A program made the translations under genes and the position numbers. From the NCBI RefSeq assembly GCF_947501165.1, contig NZ_CANMUU010000002.1, positions 682,001-746,000 on the forward strand: a DNA stretch of 64,000 nucleotides, read 5' to 3'. The notes beneath the pieces were generated by a model. That model worked only from the letters and a program-made list of their open reading frames with translations. It ran no database searches and had not been told where the DNA came from. Shown here in pieces: positions 52,850 through 61,549 of this stretch. The number at the start of each line of letters is the position of its first letter. Position 1 is the stretch's first letter. The stretch is from an uncultured Allomuricauda sp. (lineage in GTDB: Bacteria; Bacteroidota; Bacteroidia; Flavobacteriales; Flavobacteriaceae).

Positions 52850-53539
52850 TTAGTTGGTGCTTTGGTATGCCTCTTCTTTCAATTCTTCACTTGCCATAAT
52901 AGCCAACTCCACTCTTCTGTTCTTGGCCTTGCCCTCTGAAGTCTCATTGGTTGCCTTAGGCTGTGCTTCCCCATACCATTTTGTAGTAAACCTTCCACTG
53001 GAAATGCCTTTACTGACCAAATACTTGGTTACAGATTCTGCACGCTGCTTAGATAAATTTAAGTTATAATCTTCTGGGCCTGCACTATCCGTATGTCCTT
53101 CAACCAAGATTATAGATTTTGGGTATTCTTTGAAAATACCTACCAATTTGTCCAAAGTAGCTGCGGAAGTCCCTTTTACATCTGACCTATTGGTGTCAAA
53201 ATACACTCCAGCATCTTCATTGAAGGTAACGTTGATCCCTTCTCCAACTCGTTTTACTTCAGCGCCTGGAATTTCTTCTTCAATGCGTTCAGCCTGTCTA
53301 TCCATCCGGTTCCCTATATATCCTCCCGCTGCACCGCCAACAACAGCTCCAATTATGGCGCCAAGCGCAGTATTGCCCTTTCCTACATTGTTTCCTATGA
53401 CCCCGCCAATAACAGCGCCTCCTGAGGCACCAATTACGGCTCCTTTTTGAGTGTTATTTGCATTTTTGACAGCATCACAGCTTAAAAGTAGCCCAATGGT
53501 CAATACATATACTGTAGATTTCTTTACTATATTTTTCAT
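52850..53539 (-). CDS. OmpA-family lipoprotein with glycine zipper (YiaD-like)
   Basis: A 229-residue lipoprotein (VYVLTIGLLLSCDAVKN). Residues ~30-90 are a glycine-zipper segment (GAVIGASGGAVIGGVIG, GAIIGAVVGGAAGGYIG), and ~115-215 form the OmpA C-terminal peptidoglycan-binding domain. The diaminopimelate-binding pattern is seen in VYFDTNRSDVK, VEGHTDSAGPEDYNLNLSKQRA and NRRVELAIM. It should tie the outer membrane to peptidoglycan. It is second in a two-gene operon; its start is 3 bp after the upstream lipoprotein stop. Confidence 0.92.
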   Translation of the reverse strand: MKNIVKKSTVYVLTIGLLLSCDAVKNANNTQKGAVIGASGGAVIGGVIGNNVGKGNTALGAIIGAVVGGAAGGYIGNRMDRQAERIEEEIPGAEVKRVGEGINVTFNEDAGVYFDTNRSDVKGTSAATLDKLVGIFKEYPKSIILVEGHTDSAGPEDYNLNLSKQRAESVTKYLVSKGISSGRFTTKWYGEAQPKATNETSEGKAKNRRVELAIMASEELKEEAYQSTN

Positions 53540-53542
53540 GAA

Positions 53543-54031
53543 TTATTGTTTTTTGGAAAATTGATAAACTATGGTAACGGGTTGCCCGTCCACTGAAACA
53601 TTTGATTTTAATGTCATAGATTGCTCTGTAAGGCTGCTGATATTCAAACGATACCCAAATCCACCTGAAACATCTTTTCTTTTTTCATCAATGAACTTGA
53701 ACTGCAGCTGACTGCTATAGTTCTGTGCTGGTTCAACTACCGACCATCTGAAAAAACGGTCTCCACCTTGACAAAGTGAACTTTGGGAAATGGTGTATCT
53801 ACCCGTACTGTTGTTATCCCTAAAGAACCAGTCACTTCCCTCAAAGCATATATCTTCTGCATCATTAAAGATTGTGGATTTGAAATTGCCGGTGTTATTT
53901 TCATATGAGATATCGTCCAAGGTCCAGCTGCCACTGAATAAGTTACGTTGGGTTCGAGCACTTTTTGAGACCGAACAGGACATTAGCAACAGACCGAATA
54001 TTGTTGCTATTAAAAAAGCTTTTTTTGCCAT
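53543..54031 (-). CDS. lipocalin-like lipoprotein
   Basis: A 162-residue lipoprotein (AFLIATIFGLLLMSCSVSK). The body has the lipocalin-like pattern common in Bacteroidota: FSGSWTLDDISYEN near the start, then alternating strands (GRYTISQSSLCQGG, LQFKFIDEK, SMTLKSNVSVDGQPV, VYQFSKKQ). The ligand is unknown. It is encoded directly before the OmpA-like lipoprotein and is probably co-translated, so a shared role in envelope stability is likely. Confidence 0.8.
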   Translation of the reverse strand: MAKKAFLIATIFGLLLMSCSVSKSARTQRNLFSGSWTLDDISYENNTGNFKSTIFNDAEDICFEGSDWFFRDNNSTGRYTISQSSLCQGGDRFFRWSVVEPAQNYSSQLQFKFIDEKRKDVSGGFGYRLNISSLTEQSMTLKSNVSVDGQPVTIVYQFSKKQ

Positions 54032-54116
54032 AAGATTAGAAGTTTTATTGTTGATATACGTTTAGGACACACAAATTTGCGATTTGTATTGTTAAAAATT
54101 TGTTAAGTATTTTCTC

Positions 54117-56093
54117 TTAATAATCATAAAGTTCCAATAAAGCATTCTCAAACCGTTGTTTGGGCAAAAAGTTCTCTTCTAGATTCTTCGCAAAAGGAAC
54201 TGGCGTATCCAAACTGGCTACCCTTTTGATAGGTGCATCCAAGAACTCAAAGCAATTCTCCATTACGGTTGCCGATATATCGCTAGCTACCCCGCCGAAA
54301 AGGGTATCTTCTTGCAATATGATAAGCTTACCAGTCTTTTTTACTGAGGTGAAAATGGACTCAAAATCCAGAGGTTGAAGTGTACGCAAATCTAACACAT
54401 CCGCTTCAATATACGGGTATTTTTTTAGTATTTCCAATGCCCAATGGATTCCAGCACCATAAGAAACCACAGTCAACTCTTCACCTTCCTTTACTAGTGA
54501 CACTTCGCCAAATGGCAACGTATAATAATCAGATGGAACATCTTGATAAATACTTCGGTACAGCCCTTTGTGCTCAAAAAAGAGTACAGGATTGGGGTCA
54601 TTGATAGCTGTGGCCAGCAGCCCTTTCGCATCAGATGGAAAGGCAGGGTACACCACTTTAAGGCCAGGAACTTTAGTGAACCATGCTTCATTGGTTTGTG
54701 AATGAAAAGGTCCAGCTCCTACCCCACCTCCGCAGGGCATTCTGATGACCACATCTGCTTTTTCACTCCATCTATAATGCACTTTAGCTAAATAATTAAC
54801 AATAGGATTGAATCCGGAGCTCACAAAGTCTGCAAATTGCATCTCCATTACAGCCTTCATTCCATTGATAGAAAGCCCCATGGCGGCAGATACAATTGCA
54901 GATTCGCATATAGGCGTATTTCGCACACGACTTTTCCCAAATTTCCCCGTGAATCCCTCAGTTATTTTGAATACGCCTCCATATTCAGCGATATCTTGCC
55001 CCATTATGATAAGCTCATTGTATTTATCCATGGATTGTTCCAGACCTTCAGACACTGCATCCACCAAACGAATGTTTTTGGTCTCCGAACCTGGTTCCGT
55101 ATGTTCATATTCGTAAGCTTGGTACACCTCATTTGTTTCCTTTTTTGTGTCCACAGATACCGCTGGTTCTTCAAAGGCCTTTTTTAAATGGGTTTCTATT
55201 TCGTTCGTAATCGATTCCTTATATTTCTCAATTTCCTCATTTGCTAATAAAGCTTGTTCTTTCAAGTAGTCTTCAAAATTGGAAATAGGGTCCTTCTCAG
55301 CCCATTTTTTCATCAACTTATCAGGAACGTATTTGGTTCCGCTAGCTTCTTCATGGCCCCGCATACGAAAGGTCTTGAACTCCAACAATACAGGTCTTGG
55401 TCTTTTTCGCAAGGATTTACACAACTCATCTACCTTGGTAAATACTTCGGTGATATTGTTTCCGTCAATTATTCTGGATTCTATACCATAACCTTTCGCT
55501 CTATCGGCAAGATGCTCACAATTGTATTGCTCATTAGTGGGGGTAGATAGCCCATATCCGTTGTTTTCAATACAAAACAGCACCGGAAGATTCCATACAG
55601 ATGCAACATTCAAAGCTTCATGAAAATCACCTTCACTGGTTGCACCTTCTCCTGTAAAAACAGCAGTTACCCTTTTCTTGCGTCGAATCATGTCAGCCAA
55701 AGCAATTCCATCTGCAACACCAAGTTGGGGGCCTAAATGCGATATCATTCCCACAATTCTATATTCCTGAGTGCCAAAATGAAAGCTACGGTCTCTACCT
55801 TGCGTAAAACCACTTTGTTTTCCCTGCCATTGTGCAAAAAGCCTATACAATGGGATGTTCCTAGTGGTAAAAACACCTAAATTTCTATGCATAGGGAGAA
55901 TGTATTCGTCCTTCTTTAAGGCCATGGTTACCCCTACTGAAATGGCTTCTTGACCAATGCCGCTAAACCACTTGGAAATCTTTCCTTGCCGAAGAAGAAT
56001 CAGCATTTTTTCTTCTATCATTCTGGGTTTCAACATACCAAGATATAGGTCAATCAAAATCTGTTTATCCAGATGGTCAGTATGGTATTGCAT
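54117..56093 (-). CDS. 2-oxoacid dehydrogenase E1, fused alpha and beta subunits
   Basis: A 658-residue thiamine-diphosphate enzyme joining E1-alpha (~1-325) and E1-beta (~345-658) in one chain. The thiamine diphosphate motif is GEGATSEGDFHEAL to IENNGYGLS (Gly148 to Asn178); the first Asp of the usual GDG is Glu here. The beta part has MGQDIAEYGGVF, the core MPCGGGVGAGPFHSQ and ILQEDTLFGG. The best fit is branched-chain 2-oxoacid dehydrogenase, decarboxylating 2-oxo acids onto the lipoyl arm of E2. No E2 or E3 gene is nearby. Such fused E1 proteins are usual in Bacteroidota. It could supply branched acyl-CoA starters. Confidence 0.9.
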   Translation of the reverse strand: MQYHTDHLDKQILIDLYLGMLKPRMIEEKMLILLRQGKISKWFSGIGQEAISVGVTMALKKDEYILPMHRNLGVFTTRNIPLYRLFAQWQGKQSGFTQGRDRSFHFGTQEYRIVGMISHLGPQLGVADGIALADMIRRKKRVTAVFTGEGATSEGDFHEALNVASVWNLPVLFCIENNGYGLSTPTNEQYNCEHLADRAKGYGIESRIIDGNNITEVFTKVDELCKSLRKRPRPVLLEFKTFRMRGHEEASGTKYVPDKLMKKWAEKDPISNFEDYLKEQALLANEEIEKYKESITNEIETHLKKAFEEPAVSVDTKKETNEVYQAYEYEHTEPGSETKNIRLVDAVSEGLEQSMDKYNELIIMGQDIAEYGGVFKITEGFTGKFGKSRVRNTPICESAIVSAAMGLSINGMKAVMEMQFADFVSSGFNPIVNYLAKVHYRWSEKADVVIRMPCGGGVGAGPFHSQTNEAWFTKVPGLKVVYPAFPSDAKGLLATAINDPNPVLFFEHKGLYRSIYQDVPSDYYTLPFGEVSLVKEGEELTVVSYGAGIHWALEILKKYPYIEADVLDLRTLQPLDFESIFTSVKKTGKLIILQEDTLFGGVASDISATVMENCFEFLDAPIKRVASLDTPVPFAKNLEENFLPKQRFENALLELYDY

Positions 56094-56173
56094 AAAGGAT
56101 TTTTTACAAAGACTAAAAGTACTAAAATGCCATATGTTGCCATGAATTCTGTTTAACCTTTATCGTAATTCCG

Positions 56174-56181
56174 TATTTTTG
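56174..56181 (+). promoter_or_regulatory. -7 box for the 2OG-oxygenase gene
   Basis: TATTTTTG matches TAnnTTTG, 22 bp before the ATG at 56204. A TTG at 56137 is too far away to be its -33 partner. Confidence 0.4.
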
Positions 56182-56203
56182 AGGGTACCTAAATTATATC
56201 GTT

Positions 56204-57154
56204 ATGAGTGCTATACCCAGTGTCGACCTGCAAGACTTCGTATCTGGAGATTCTTCCAGAAAGGAAAAATTTATCAAAGAAATAGGAGCTGCTTTTGAAA
56301 ATATTGGTTTTGTCGCCCTTAGCGGACATTTTTTGGAAGATGAATTAGTGGACAAGCTCTATTCTGAGATCAAGGAGTTTTTTCATCAACCCCAGGATTT
56401 GAAAGATAAATATGAGATTGAAGGCATTGGAGGACAAAGAGGGTATACCTCATTTGGAAAAGAGCATGCCAAAGGAAAAAAAGAGGGTGATTTGAAGGAA
56501 TTTTGGCATTTTGGACAATACGTAGAGGACAATCCAGAACTTGAAAAACAATACCCAGACAATGTTGTGGTCAAAGAACTACCCAATTTCAATTCTGTGG
56601 GTAAAGAAACCTATCAAAAATTGGAGAAAACGGCGAAGTATGTATTGAGAGCTTTGGCCCTTCACTTAGATTTAGAGGAAACTTATTTTGATGAATGGAT
56701 AAAAAATGGAAATTCCATTTTAAGACCAATCCATTATCCTCCCATACAAGAAGAGCCTAAAAATGCCGTTAGAGCTGCTGCCCATGGCGATATCAATCTT
56801 ATCACGTTGCTTATGGGTGCGCATGGTAAAGGTCTTCAAGTACAAAATCATGAAGGCGAATGGGTAGATGCCATAGCACGACCCGACCAATTGATGATCA
56901 ATGTTGGGGACATGCTTTCTAGATTGACAAACAATAAGCTTAAATCCACTATTCACCAAGTGGTTAATCCACCCAAGGAGTTATGGGGCACGTCACGATA
57001 TTCCATCCCTTTCTTTATGCATCCCGTTAGTGAAATGCCTTTGAACTGTTTGGAGAATTGTATTGATGAAGACCATCCGAAAGGATTCGAGGATACTACG
57101 GCCGGTGAGTATCTGAATGAAAGATTGATTGAATTAGGGTTGGTAAAAAAATAA
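56204..57154 (+). CDS. isopenicillin-N-synthase-like 2-oxoglutarate/Fe(II) oxygenase
   Basis: A 316-residue non-haem iron oxygenase of the IPNS/2OG-Fe(II) family. The iron ligands are His194 and Asp196 in AHGDINLITLL and His251 in STIHQVVNP. Arg265 and Ser267 (SRYSIPFFMHP) bind the 2-oxoglutarate carboxylate. The N-terminal DIOX_N domain has AFENIGFVALSGH and FFHQPQDLKDKY. It probably hydroxylates a small molecule; the substrate is unknown. It is followed 12 bp later by a SUI1-like protein. Confidence 0.9.
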   Translation: MSAIPSVDLQDFVSGDSSRKEKFIKEIGAAFENIGFVALSGHFLEDELVDKLYSEIKEFFHQPQDLKDKYEIEGIGGQRGYTSFGKEHAKGKKEGDLKEFWHFGQYVEDNPELEKQYPDNVVVKELPNFNSVGKETYQKLEKTAKYVLRALALHLDLEETYFDEWIKNGNSILRPIHYPPIQEEPKNAVRAAAHGDINLITLLMGAHGKGLQVQNHEGEWVDAIARPDQLMINVGDMLSRLTNNKLKSTIHQVVNPPKELWGTSRYSIPFFMHPVSEMPLNCLENCIDEDHPKGFEDTTAGEYLNERLIELGLVKK

Positions 57155-57166
57155 GGCAGCACATCA

Positions 57167-57493
57167 ATGAGTTTACAAGACCAACTTCGTAATCTATTCC
57201 CAGACCATACTCCCGAGGAACCTGAAAAAGACCAAGTAAAACCAACATATTGGCTACAGGACGAGCCTCTTATTTGTAAGTATGAAAAACGAAAGGGCAA
57301 GCCAATCACCATTATAGAAGGGTATAATGGCGCCGATGCAGATTTCAAGAAATTGGCCAAGGATATCAAGTCCATGTTAAGTGTTGGTGGGAGCTTTAAA
57401 AATGACACAATTATTATCCAAGGAGATTACCGGGATAAAATAATGGAGTTTCTAAAATCCAATGGATTTTCCGTAAAACGGGTCGGTGGCTGA
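57167..57493 (+). CDS. SUI1/eIF1-like translation factor (YciH type)
   Basis: A 108-residue protein with a C-terminal SUI1 domain: YEKRKGKPITIIEGYNG, KKLAKDIKSMLSVGGSFKND, IIIQGDYRDKIMEFLKSNGF. It matches bacterial YciH and the eukaryotic initiation factor eIF1. The bacterial protein is reported to influence start-site fidelity and stress translation; the exact role here is unknown. It is co-directional with the oxygenase upstream (12 bp), so both are likely on one transcript. Confidence 0.92.
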   Translation: MSLQDQLRNLFPDHTPEEPEKDQVKPTYWLQDEPLICKYEKRKGKPITIIEGYNGADADFKKLAKDIKSMLSVGGSFKNDTIIIQGDYRDKIMEFLKSNGFSVKRVGG

Positions 57494-57638
57494 TTGTCAA
57501 TTTTACATTTTGAATCCTCTATTCTGTTTAACTTGTTAAAATTCGCTATTGAAAACCAAGGTTTTACGAAAAAGTTTTTGAGTTTTTCGTTTTAATCTTA
57601 CTTTTAATACTTCTAACCGACGAAAACTAAAACTGAAA

Positions 57639-58571
57639 ATGAACTCACTGTTGCACATTACCAACGGGGACAGTTTTACCTCCAGATTAAAAACACTTGA
57701 CCTCAAGGGAGACATCATAACTTGGCGTGAAATGCTCTGCGAGGGCAAAACGTTATGCAATGTTGGGAGCGAATCCTTTTGGAAAACCAGATTTGAGTTT
57801 TTAAACAAGAACTACAGAGTATCTAAATCGTGGTTTGTAGAAAAGACTCTCAAGGAATATCGTTCGCTATGTAACCACAAACAACAGGACCAAATAGTTT
57901 TGTGGTTTGAATACGATTTGTTTTGCCAAATCAATATGTTAGCAGTCATTAGTTGGCTAAAAACACATAGAAGACATGCTGAAATTTCTTTGGTGTGCAG
58001 TGGCAAAGAAGATGAAAGTGACAAAATGTATGCGCTCAATGAGCTCGACGATGAAAAGCTTTTATCCCTATACCAGAACCGAATCAATCTTACTCAAGAT
58101 GATATAGAATTTGCGGATTATGTTTGGCAGTTGTATTGTAGCGACAATCCCATGCGACTTGAAAATGTAATTACCCATAATCCTTTTCAGTTCAAATATC
58201 TTTCAGAAGCTTTAAAAGCCCATCTGAAAAGATACCCAACTATAAAAAACGGGCTTAATTTATTGGAGAACAAAGTATTGGCCACTATAGAAAATGAAAC
58301 TCTCGAATCCAAAGATGACCTGCTCAGAGCACTCCTAAGCAGCCAAGGACACTATGGGTTTGGCGATACCCAATACAACCGTATTATTACATCCTTACGC
58401 CCTCTAATTAGCTCTTTTGATCCAATTAAATTAACAAAAAAAGGTAGGGAAGTATTAAATAATAAGATAAATTACTATTCGCAAATACGTGATAATCAAC
58501 AATATCTAGGCGGTTCTTTAAAGTATAACTTTTTATATAATTCTTCAACAGATAGAATTCTAAAGCTCTAA
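57639..58571 (+). CDS. DUF1835 domain-containing protein
   Basis: A 310-residue cytosolic protein. The N-terminal DUF1835 domain is marked by LLHITNGDSFTSRLKTL, IITWREMLCEGKT and VLWFEYDLFCQINML. The C-terminal half resembles the domain usually paired with it (FKYLSEALKAHLKRYPTIKNGLNLLENKVL). The function is unknown. The next gene starts one base after its stop, so it is first in a three-gene operon with a nucleoside phosphorylase and a PBP2-like protein. Confidence 0.88.
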   Translation: MNSLLHITNGDSFTSRLKTLDLKGDIITWREMLCEGKTLCNVGSESFWKTRFEFLNKNYRVSKSWFVEKTLKEYRSLCNHKQQDQIVLWFEYDLFCQINMLAVISWLKTHRRHAEISLVCSGKEDESDKMYALNELDDEKLLSLYQNRINLTQDDIEFADYVWQLYCSDNPMRLENVITHNPFQFKYLSEALKAHLKRYPTIKNGLNLLENKVLATIENETLESKDDLLRALLSSQGHYGFGDTQYNRIITSLRPLISSFDPIKLTKKGREVLNNKINYYSQIRDNQQYLGGSLKYNFLYNSSTDRILKL

Positions 58572-58572
58572 A

Positions 58573-59442
58573 ATGACGCTTGGAGAATCCGAGTTAATTC
58601 TGAATCCAGACGGAAGTATCTATCATTTAAACCTACTTCCCCAAGATATTTCTGAGACGATTATCACAGTTGGTGACCCCGAACGGGTTAAAACGGTCTC
58701 AAGATATTTTGATTCTATAGAAATCAAAAAAGAACGCCGAGAATTCCATACACATACAGGTTTTTATAGAAACAAACGCCTAACAGTCATCTCTACTGGT
58801 ATAGGAACGGACAATGTTGACATTGTTTTCAACGAATTGGATGCCCTTGCAAACATCGATTTCAAAACCCGGAAGGTAAAACAGCATAAAACGCAATTAG
58901 ATTTTATACGTATCGGTACATCAGGTGCTATTCAACCTGACATCCTTGTAGATTCTTTTCTTTTGAGCACCTCTGCTGTAGGATTGGAAGGTTTATTGCA
59001 CTTTTACAATTCTGAGCATTCCAGAAACTTGGATTTAGAAAGCAAGTTGATTTCCAATCTAAGATGGAATAGGTTTGGCATACATCCTTATGCAGTAGAT
59101 TGTGATAGCTCGCTTGCAAAAAAAATCGTATCAAATCGTATACGTTCTGGTATAACTGTTACAAATTCAGGATTTTATGGACCTCAAGGAAGGGCGCTTC
59201 GTATTTCTGCAAAGCTCAAGGAGTTTACCGAAGACCTTTCCAAGTTTTCCTTTGAAAATCGCCCGATAACCAACCTGGAAATGGAAACAGCTGGTATTTA
59301 CGGACTAGCAAAACTATTGGGGCATAGAGCAATATCTCTCAATGCTATCTTGGCCAACAGGATTACAGGCGAATTCTCAACCAATGGTTTTGAAACTGTT
59401 GATAGATTGATTCAATACACCTTAGAGAAACTGGTGGAATAA
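58573..59442 (+). CDS. nucleoside phosphorylase (uridine-phosphorylase-like)
   Basis: A 289-residue phosphorylase of the PNP/UDP type. The phosphate-binding elements are VGDPERV (34-39) and RIGTSGAIQ (113-121). STGIGTDNVDI matches the strand around the base, and NLEMETAGIYGLAK is the ribose-binding Glu-Met-Glu motif. It would cleave nucleosides with phosphate to base and ribose-1-phosphate in the cytosol. Base preference cannot be read. It is the middle gene of the DUF1835 / phosphorylase / PBP2 operon. Confidence 0.9.
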   Translation: MTLGESELILNPDGSIYHLNLLPQDISETIITVGDPERVKTVSRYFDSIEIKKERREFHTHTGFYRNKRLTVISTGIGTDNVDIVFNELDALANIDFKTRKVKQHKTQLDFIRIGTSGAIQPDILVDSFLLSTSAVGLEGLLHFYNSEHSRNLDLESKLISNLRWNRFGIHPYAVDCDSSLAKKIVSNRIRSGITVTNSGFYGPQGRALRISAKLKEFTEDLSKFSFENRPITNLEMETAGIYGLAKLLGHRAISLNAILANRITGEFSTNGFETVDRLIQYTLEKLVE

Positions 59443-59462
59443 CTCTAGTAAAGATTGCTTTA

Positions 59463-60308
59463 ATGAAAACTGTTAGAATCATAGGAGTTCCCGAGCACTT
59501 TAACCTACCTTGGCATCTCGCTATTGAAGAAGGCGCTTTTGAGGAACGAGGCATTGACTTGGTTTGGACCGATATTCCTGAAGGGACGGGAAGAATGTCT
59601 GAAATGCTTCAGCAAAATGAGACGGATTTGGCCATTATTCTTACCGAGGGAATCATCAAAAGTATATCACATGGGAATCTGGTAAAAATTGTACAGGAAT
59701 ATGTTTCCTCACCTTTACTTTGGGGAATTCATGTACGTCAGGATAGCGAATATCAATCGGTATCCGATTTAGAGAAAGCAGAAATCGCCATCAGTAGAAT
59801 GGGAAGTGGAAGTCATTTAATGGCCACAGTTCATGCCCAAAAAATGGGATGGGATACCAATTCACTCCGTTTTCGGATAATAAATAACCTGATGGGCGCA
59901 TTGGAAGAATTTGAAAATGGTTCTGATGCCTACTTCATGTGGGAGCATTTCACTACCAAACCCTGGGTGGACAAGGGAACATTAAAGCGATTGGGAGATT
60001 TTCCAACACCATGGCCCTGTTTCGTAATTGCCGCTACCCAAGCGTTTATTCAAGAAAATAGCGGTTTATTAAAGCATATACTGGAAATCATCAATACCTA
60101 TACCGTTGAATTTAAGACCATTCCAAGTATAGACCGAACCTTGGCCAATAGGTATGGTCAAAAACTGGAAGATATTCAAGATTGGCTGTCCAAAACTATC
60201 TGGGGCCAAAGTCAGTTACAGGAAGAAATCTTAAACGAGGTTCAGAGTCAGTTGAAACACCTAAACCAAGTTGAGAAAATTAAACCTTCCAGTACTTTTT
60301 TGCTATAG
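59463..60308 (+). CDS. PBP2-fold substrate-binding-like protein without signal peptide (Ca3427-like)
   Basis: A 281-residue type 2 periplasmic-binding fold. RIIGVPEHFNLPWHLAIEEG, the ligand-side LAIILTEGIIKSI, AISRMGSGSHLMATVHA and MWEHFTTKPWVDKG resemble the NMT1/Ca3427 branch that includes fungal Candida Ca3427. There is no signal peptide or lipobox and no permease or ATPase gene nearby, so it is likely a cytosolic ligand-binding protein or enzyme rather than a transporter part. Its place after a nucleoside phosphorylase suggests a nucleobase or pyrimidine-related ligand. It ends exactly at the end of the convergent receiver gene. Confidence 0.75.
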   Translation: MKTVRIIGVPEHFNLPWHLAIEEGAFEERGIDLVWTDIPEGTGRMSEMLQQNETDLAIILTEGIIKSISHGNLVKIVQEYVSSPLLWGIHVRQDSEYQSVSDLEKAEIAISRMGSGSHLMATVHAQKMGWDTNSLRFRIINNLMGALEEFENGSDAYFMWEHFTTKPWVDKGTLKRLGDFPTPWPCFVIAATQAFIQENSGLLKHILEIINTYTVEFKTIPSIDRTLANRYGQKLEDIQDWLSKTIWGQSQLQEEILNEVQSQLKHLNQVEKIKPSSTFLL

Positions 60309-60713
60309 TTAGGAAAAGTGTTTTTTGATGAGTTCTTTAAATTTTAAATCGGATAGAGGTTTCTGTGCGGTATCCGACACACTAGGGTGAGCCAAAGCCA
60401 TTTCTGTTGTCTCTTTCGTATCCAAGGCAGTTAACATTACTACAACTATATTCTTCTTAAAATCAGAATCAAATTGCTGGCTGTATGTGTCCAAAAACTC
60501 CCATCCGTTCATAACGGGCATATTGGTGTCCAAAATCAACAAACAGGGCATTTCTTCAGGATTGGTTTCATGCTCCAAATAATCTATGGCTTCCTTTCCG
60601 TTATTAGCAATGCTCACCGGAAGATCATCACTAAGCTGCTTCAGAAAGAAACGGTTCAAAAAGTTGGTAGTCTCATCGTCATCGACAAGAAGCACTGACT
60701 TCAGTCTTTTCAA
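60309..60713 (-). CDS. single-domain response regulator
   Basis: A 134-residue CheY-like receiver of the Bacteroidota type. The acidic residues are in LLVDDDETTN, the phospho-acceptor is Asp62 in LILDTNMPVMNGWEF, the switch Thr is in VMLTALD, and the Lys is in AQKPLS. There is no output domain or adjacent kinase. The start is TTG at 60713; no ATG is available before the first strand. It is convergent with the PBP2 gene, with no gap. Confidence 0.88.
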   Translation of the reverse strand: MKRLKSVLLVDDDETTNFLNRFFLKQLSDDLPVSIANNGKEAIDYLEHETNPEEMPCLLILDTNMPVMNGWEFLDTYSQQFDSDFKKNIVVVMLTALDTKETTEMALAHPSVSDTAQKPLSDLKFKELIKKHFS

Positions 60714-60731
60714 CGTACAGGGTTTTGCGTG

Positions 60732-60750
60732 TATTACTATTAAAGTAATA
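60732..60750. repeat. short inverted repeat upstream of the receiver gene
   Basis: TATTACT (60732-60738) and AGTAATA (60744-60750) around five bases, between ung (ends at 60798) and the receiver gene (starts at 60713). It lacks a T-tract, so it is more likely an operator or chance than a terminator. Confidence 0.3.
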
Positions 60751-60797
60751 AACGTACGAAATATCTTATTATTTTAACAGTTTTACTTATAGTTTAT

Positions 60798-61463
60798 TCA
60801 CCAAGTTATTAACGGTTTTCCCAATGAAGTTAAGATGGAATTTGTTTTACTAAAGTGTTGGTTTCCAAACCATAAACCTCTATTTGCACTTAATGGTGAA
60901 GGGTGTCCTGAAGTAAGAATATGATGTTTGGATGCATCTATTAAAGAAGACTTTTTCTTAGCAAACCCACCCCAAAGTAAGAAAATTACCCCCTCCAATT
61001 CGGCAGAAACTGTTCGTATTGTGGCATCCGTAAACTCTTCCCAGCCCTGCTTTTGATGACTTCCTGCCTGATGCGCCCTCACCGTCAAAGTGGCATTTAA
61101 TAATAATACACCTTGATTGGCCCATCGCTCTAAATCTCCACTTTTGGGATAAGGAGTGCCAACATCCACTTTGATTTCTTTAAAGATGTTTACCAAAGAT
61201 GGTGGGTGTGGAACTCCATCTTTGACTGAGAAACATAATCCATTGGCTTGATTGGGGCCATGATATGGGTCTTGGCCAATAATTACCACTTTCGTTTCAT
61301 AAAATGGGCAATGGTCAAAGGCTGCGAATATATCCTTGCCTTTGGGGTAGCATGTGTTATTTTTATATTCTCCTCTCACAAAAGCGATCAACTGCTCAAA
61401 ATAGGGCTTATTAAATTCAGGCTGAAGCTTTACTTTCCAACTGGGTTCAATAGTGACATTCAT
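60798..61463 (-). CDS. ung: uracil-DNA glycosylase, family 1
   Basis: A 221-residue uracil-DNA glycosylase that removes uracil from DNA at the first step of base-excision repair. The water-activating motif GQDPYHGPNQANGLCFSV has Asp65, and HPSPLSANRG is the DNA-intercalation loop with its catalytic His. VFLLWG-like LLWGGFAKKKSSLID is also normal. The frame opens further upstream at 61562, but ATG 61463 (or 61466) gives the usual family length. The gene is divergent from the dipeptide epimerase gene. Confidence 0.95.
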   Translation of the reverse strand: MNVTIEPSWKVKLQPEFNKPYFEQLIAFVRGEYKNNTCYPKGKDIFAAFDHCPFYETKVVIIGQDPYHGPNQANGLCFSVKDGVPHPPSLVNIFKEIKVDVGTPYPKSGDLERWANQGVLLLNATLTVRAHQAGSHQKQGWEEFTDATIRTVSAELEGVIFLLWGGFAKKKSSLIDASKHHILTSGHPSPLSANRGLWFGNQHFSKTNSILTSLGKPLITW

Positions 61464-61549
61464 CATGTGAAAATAGTTAAAAAAACTTCTGGGACATAGT
61501 TTTGAAACCATTGGCAAAACCAATATTTTAGATAAACCAAAAGCCCAAC

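Noticed and set aside
54808..55550. Overlapping plus-strand frames opposite the E1 dehydrogenase
   Set aside because: Shadow frames of a well-supported enzyme gene.
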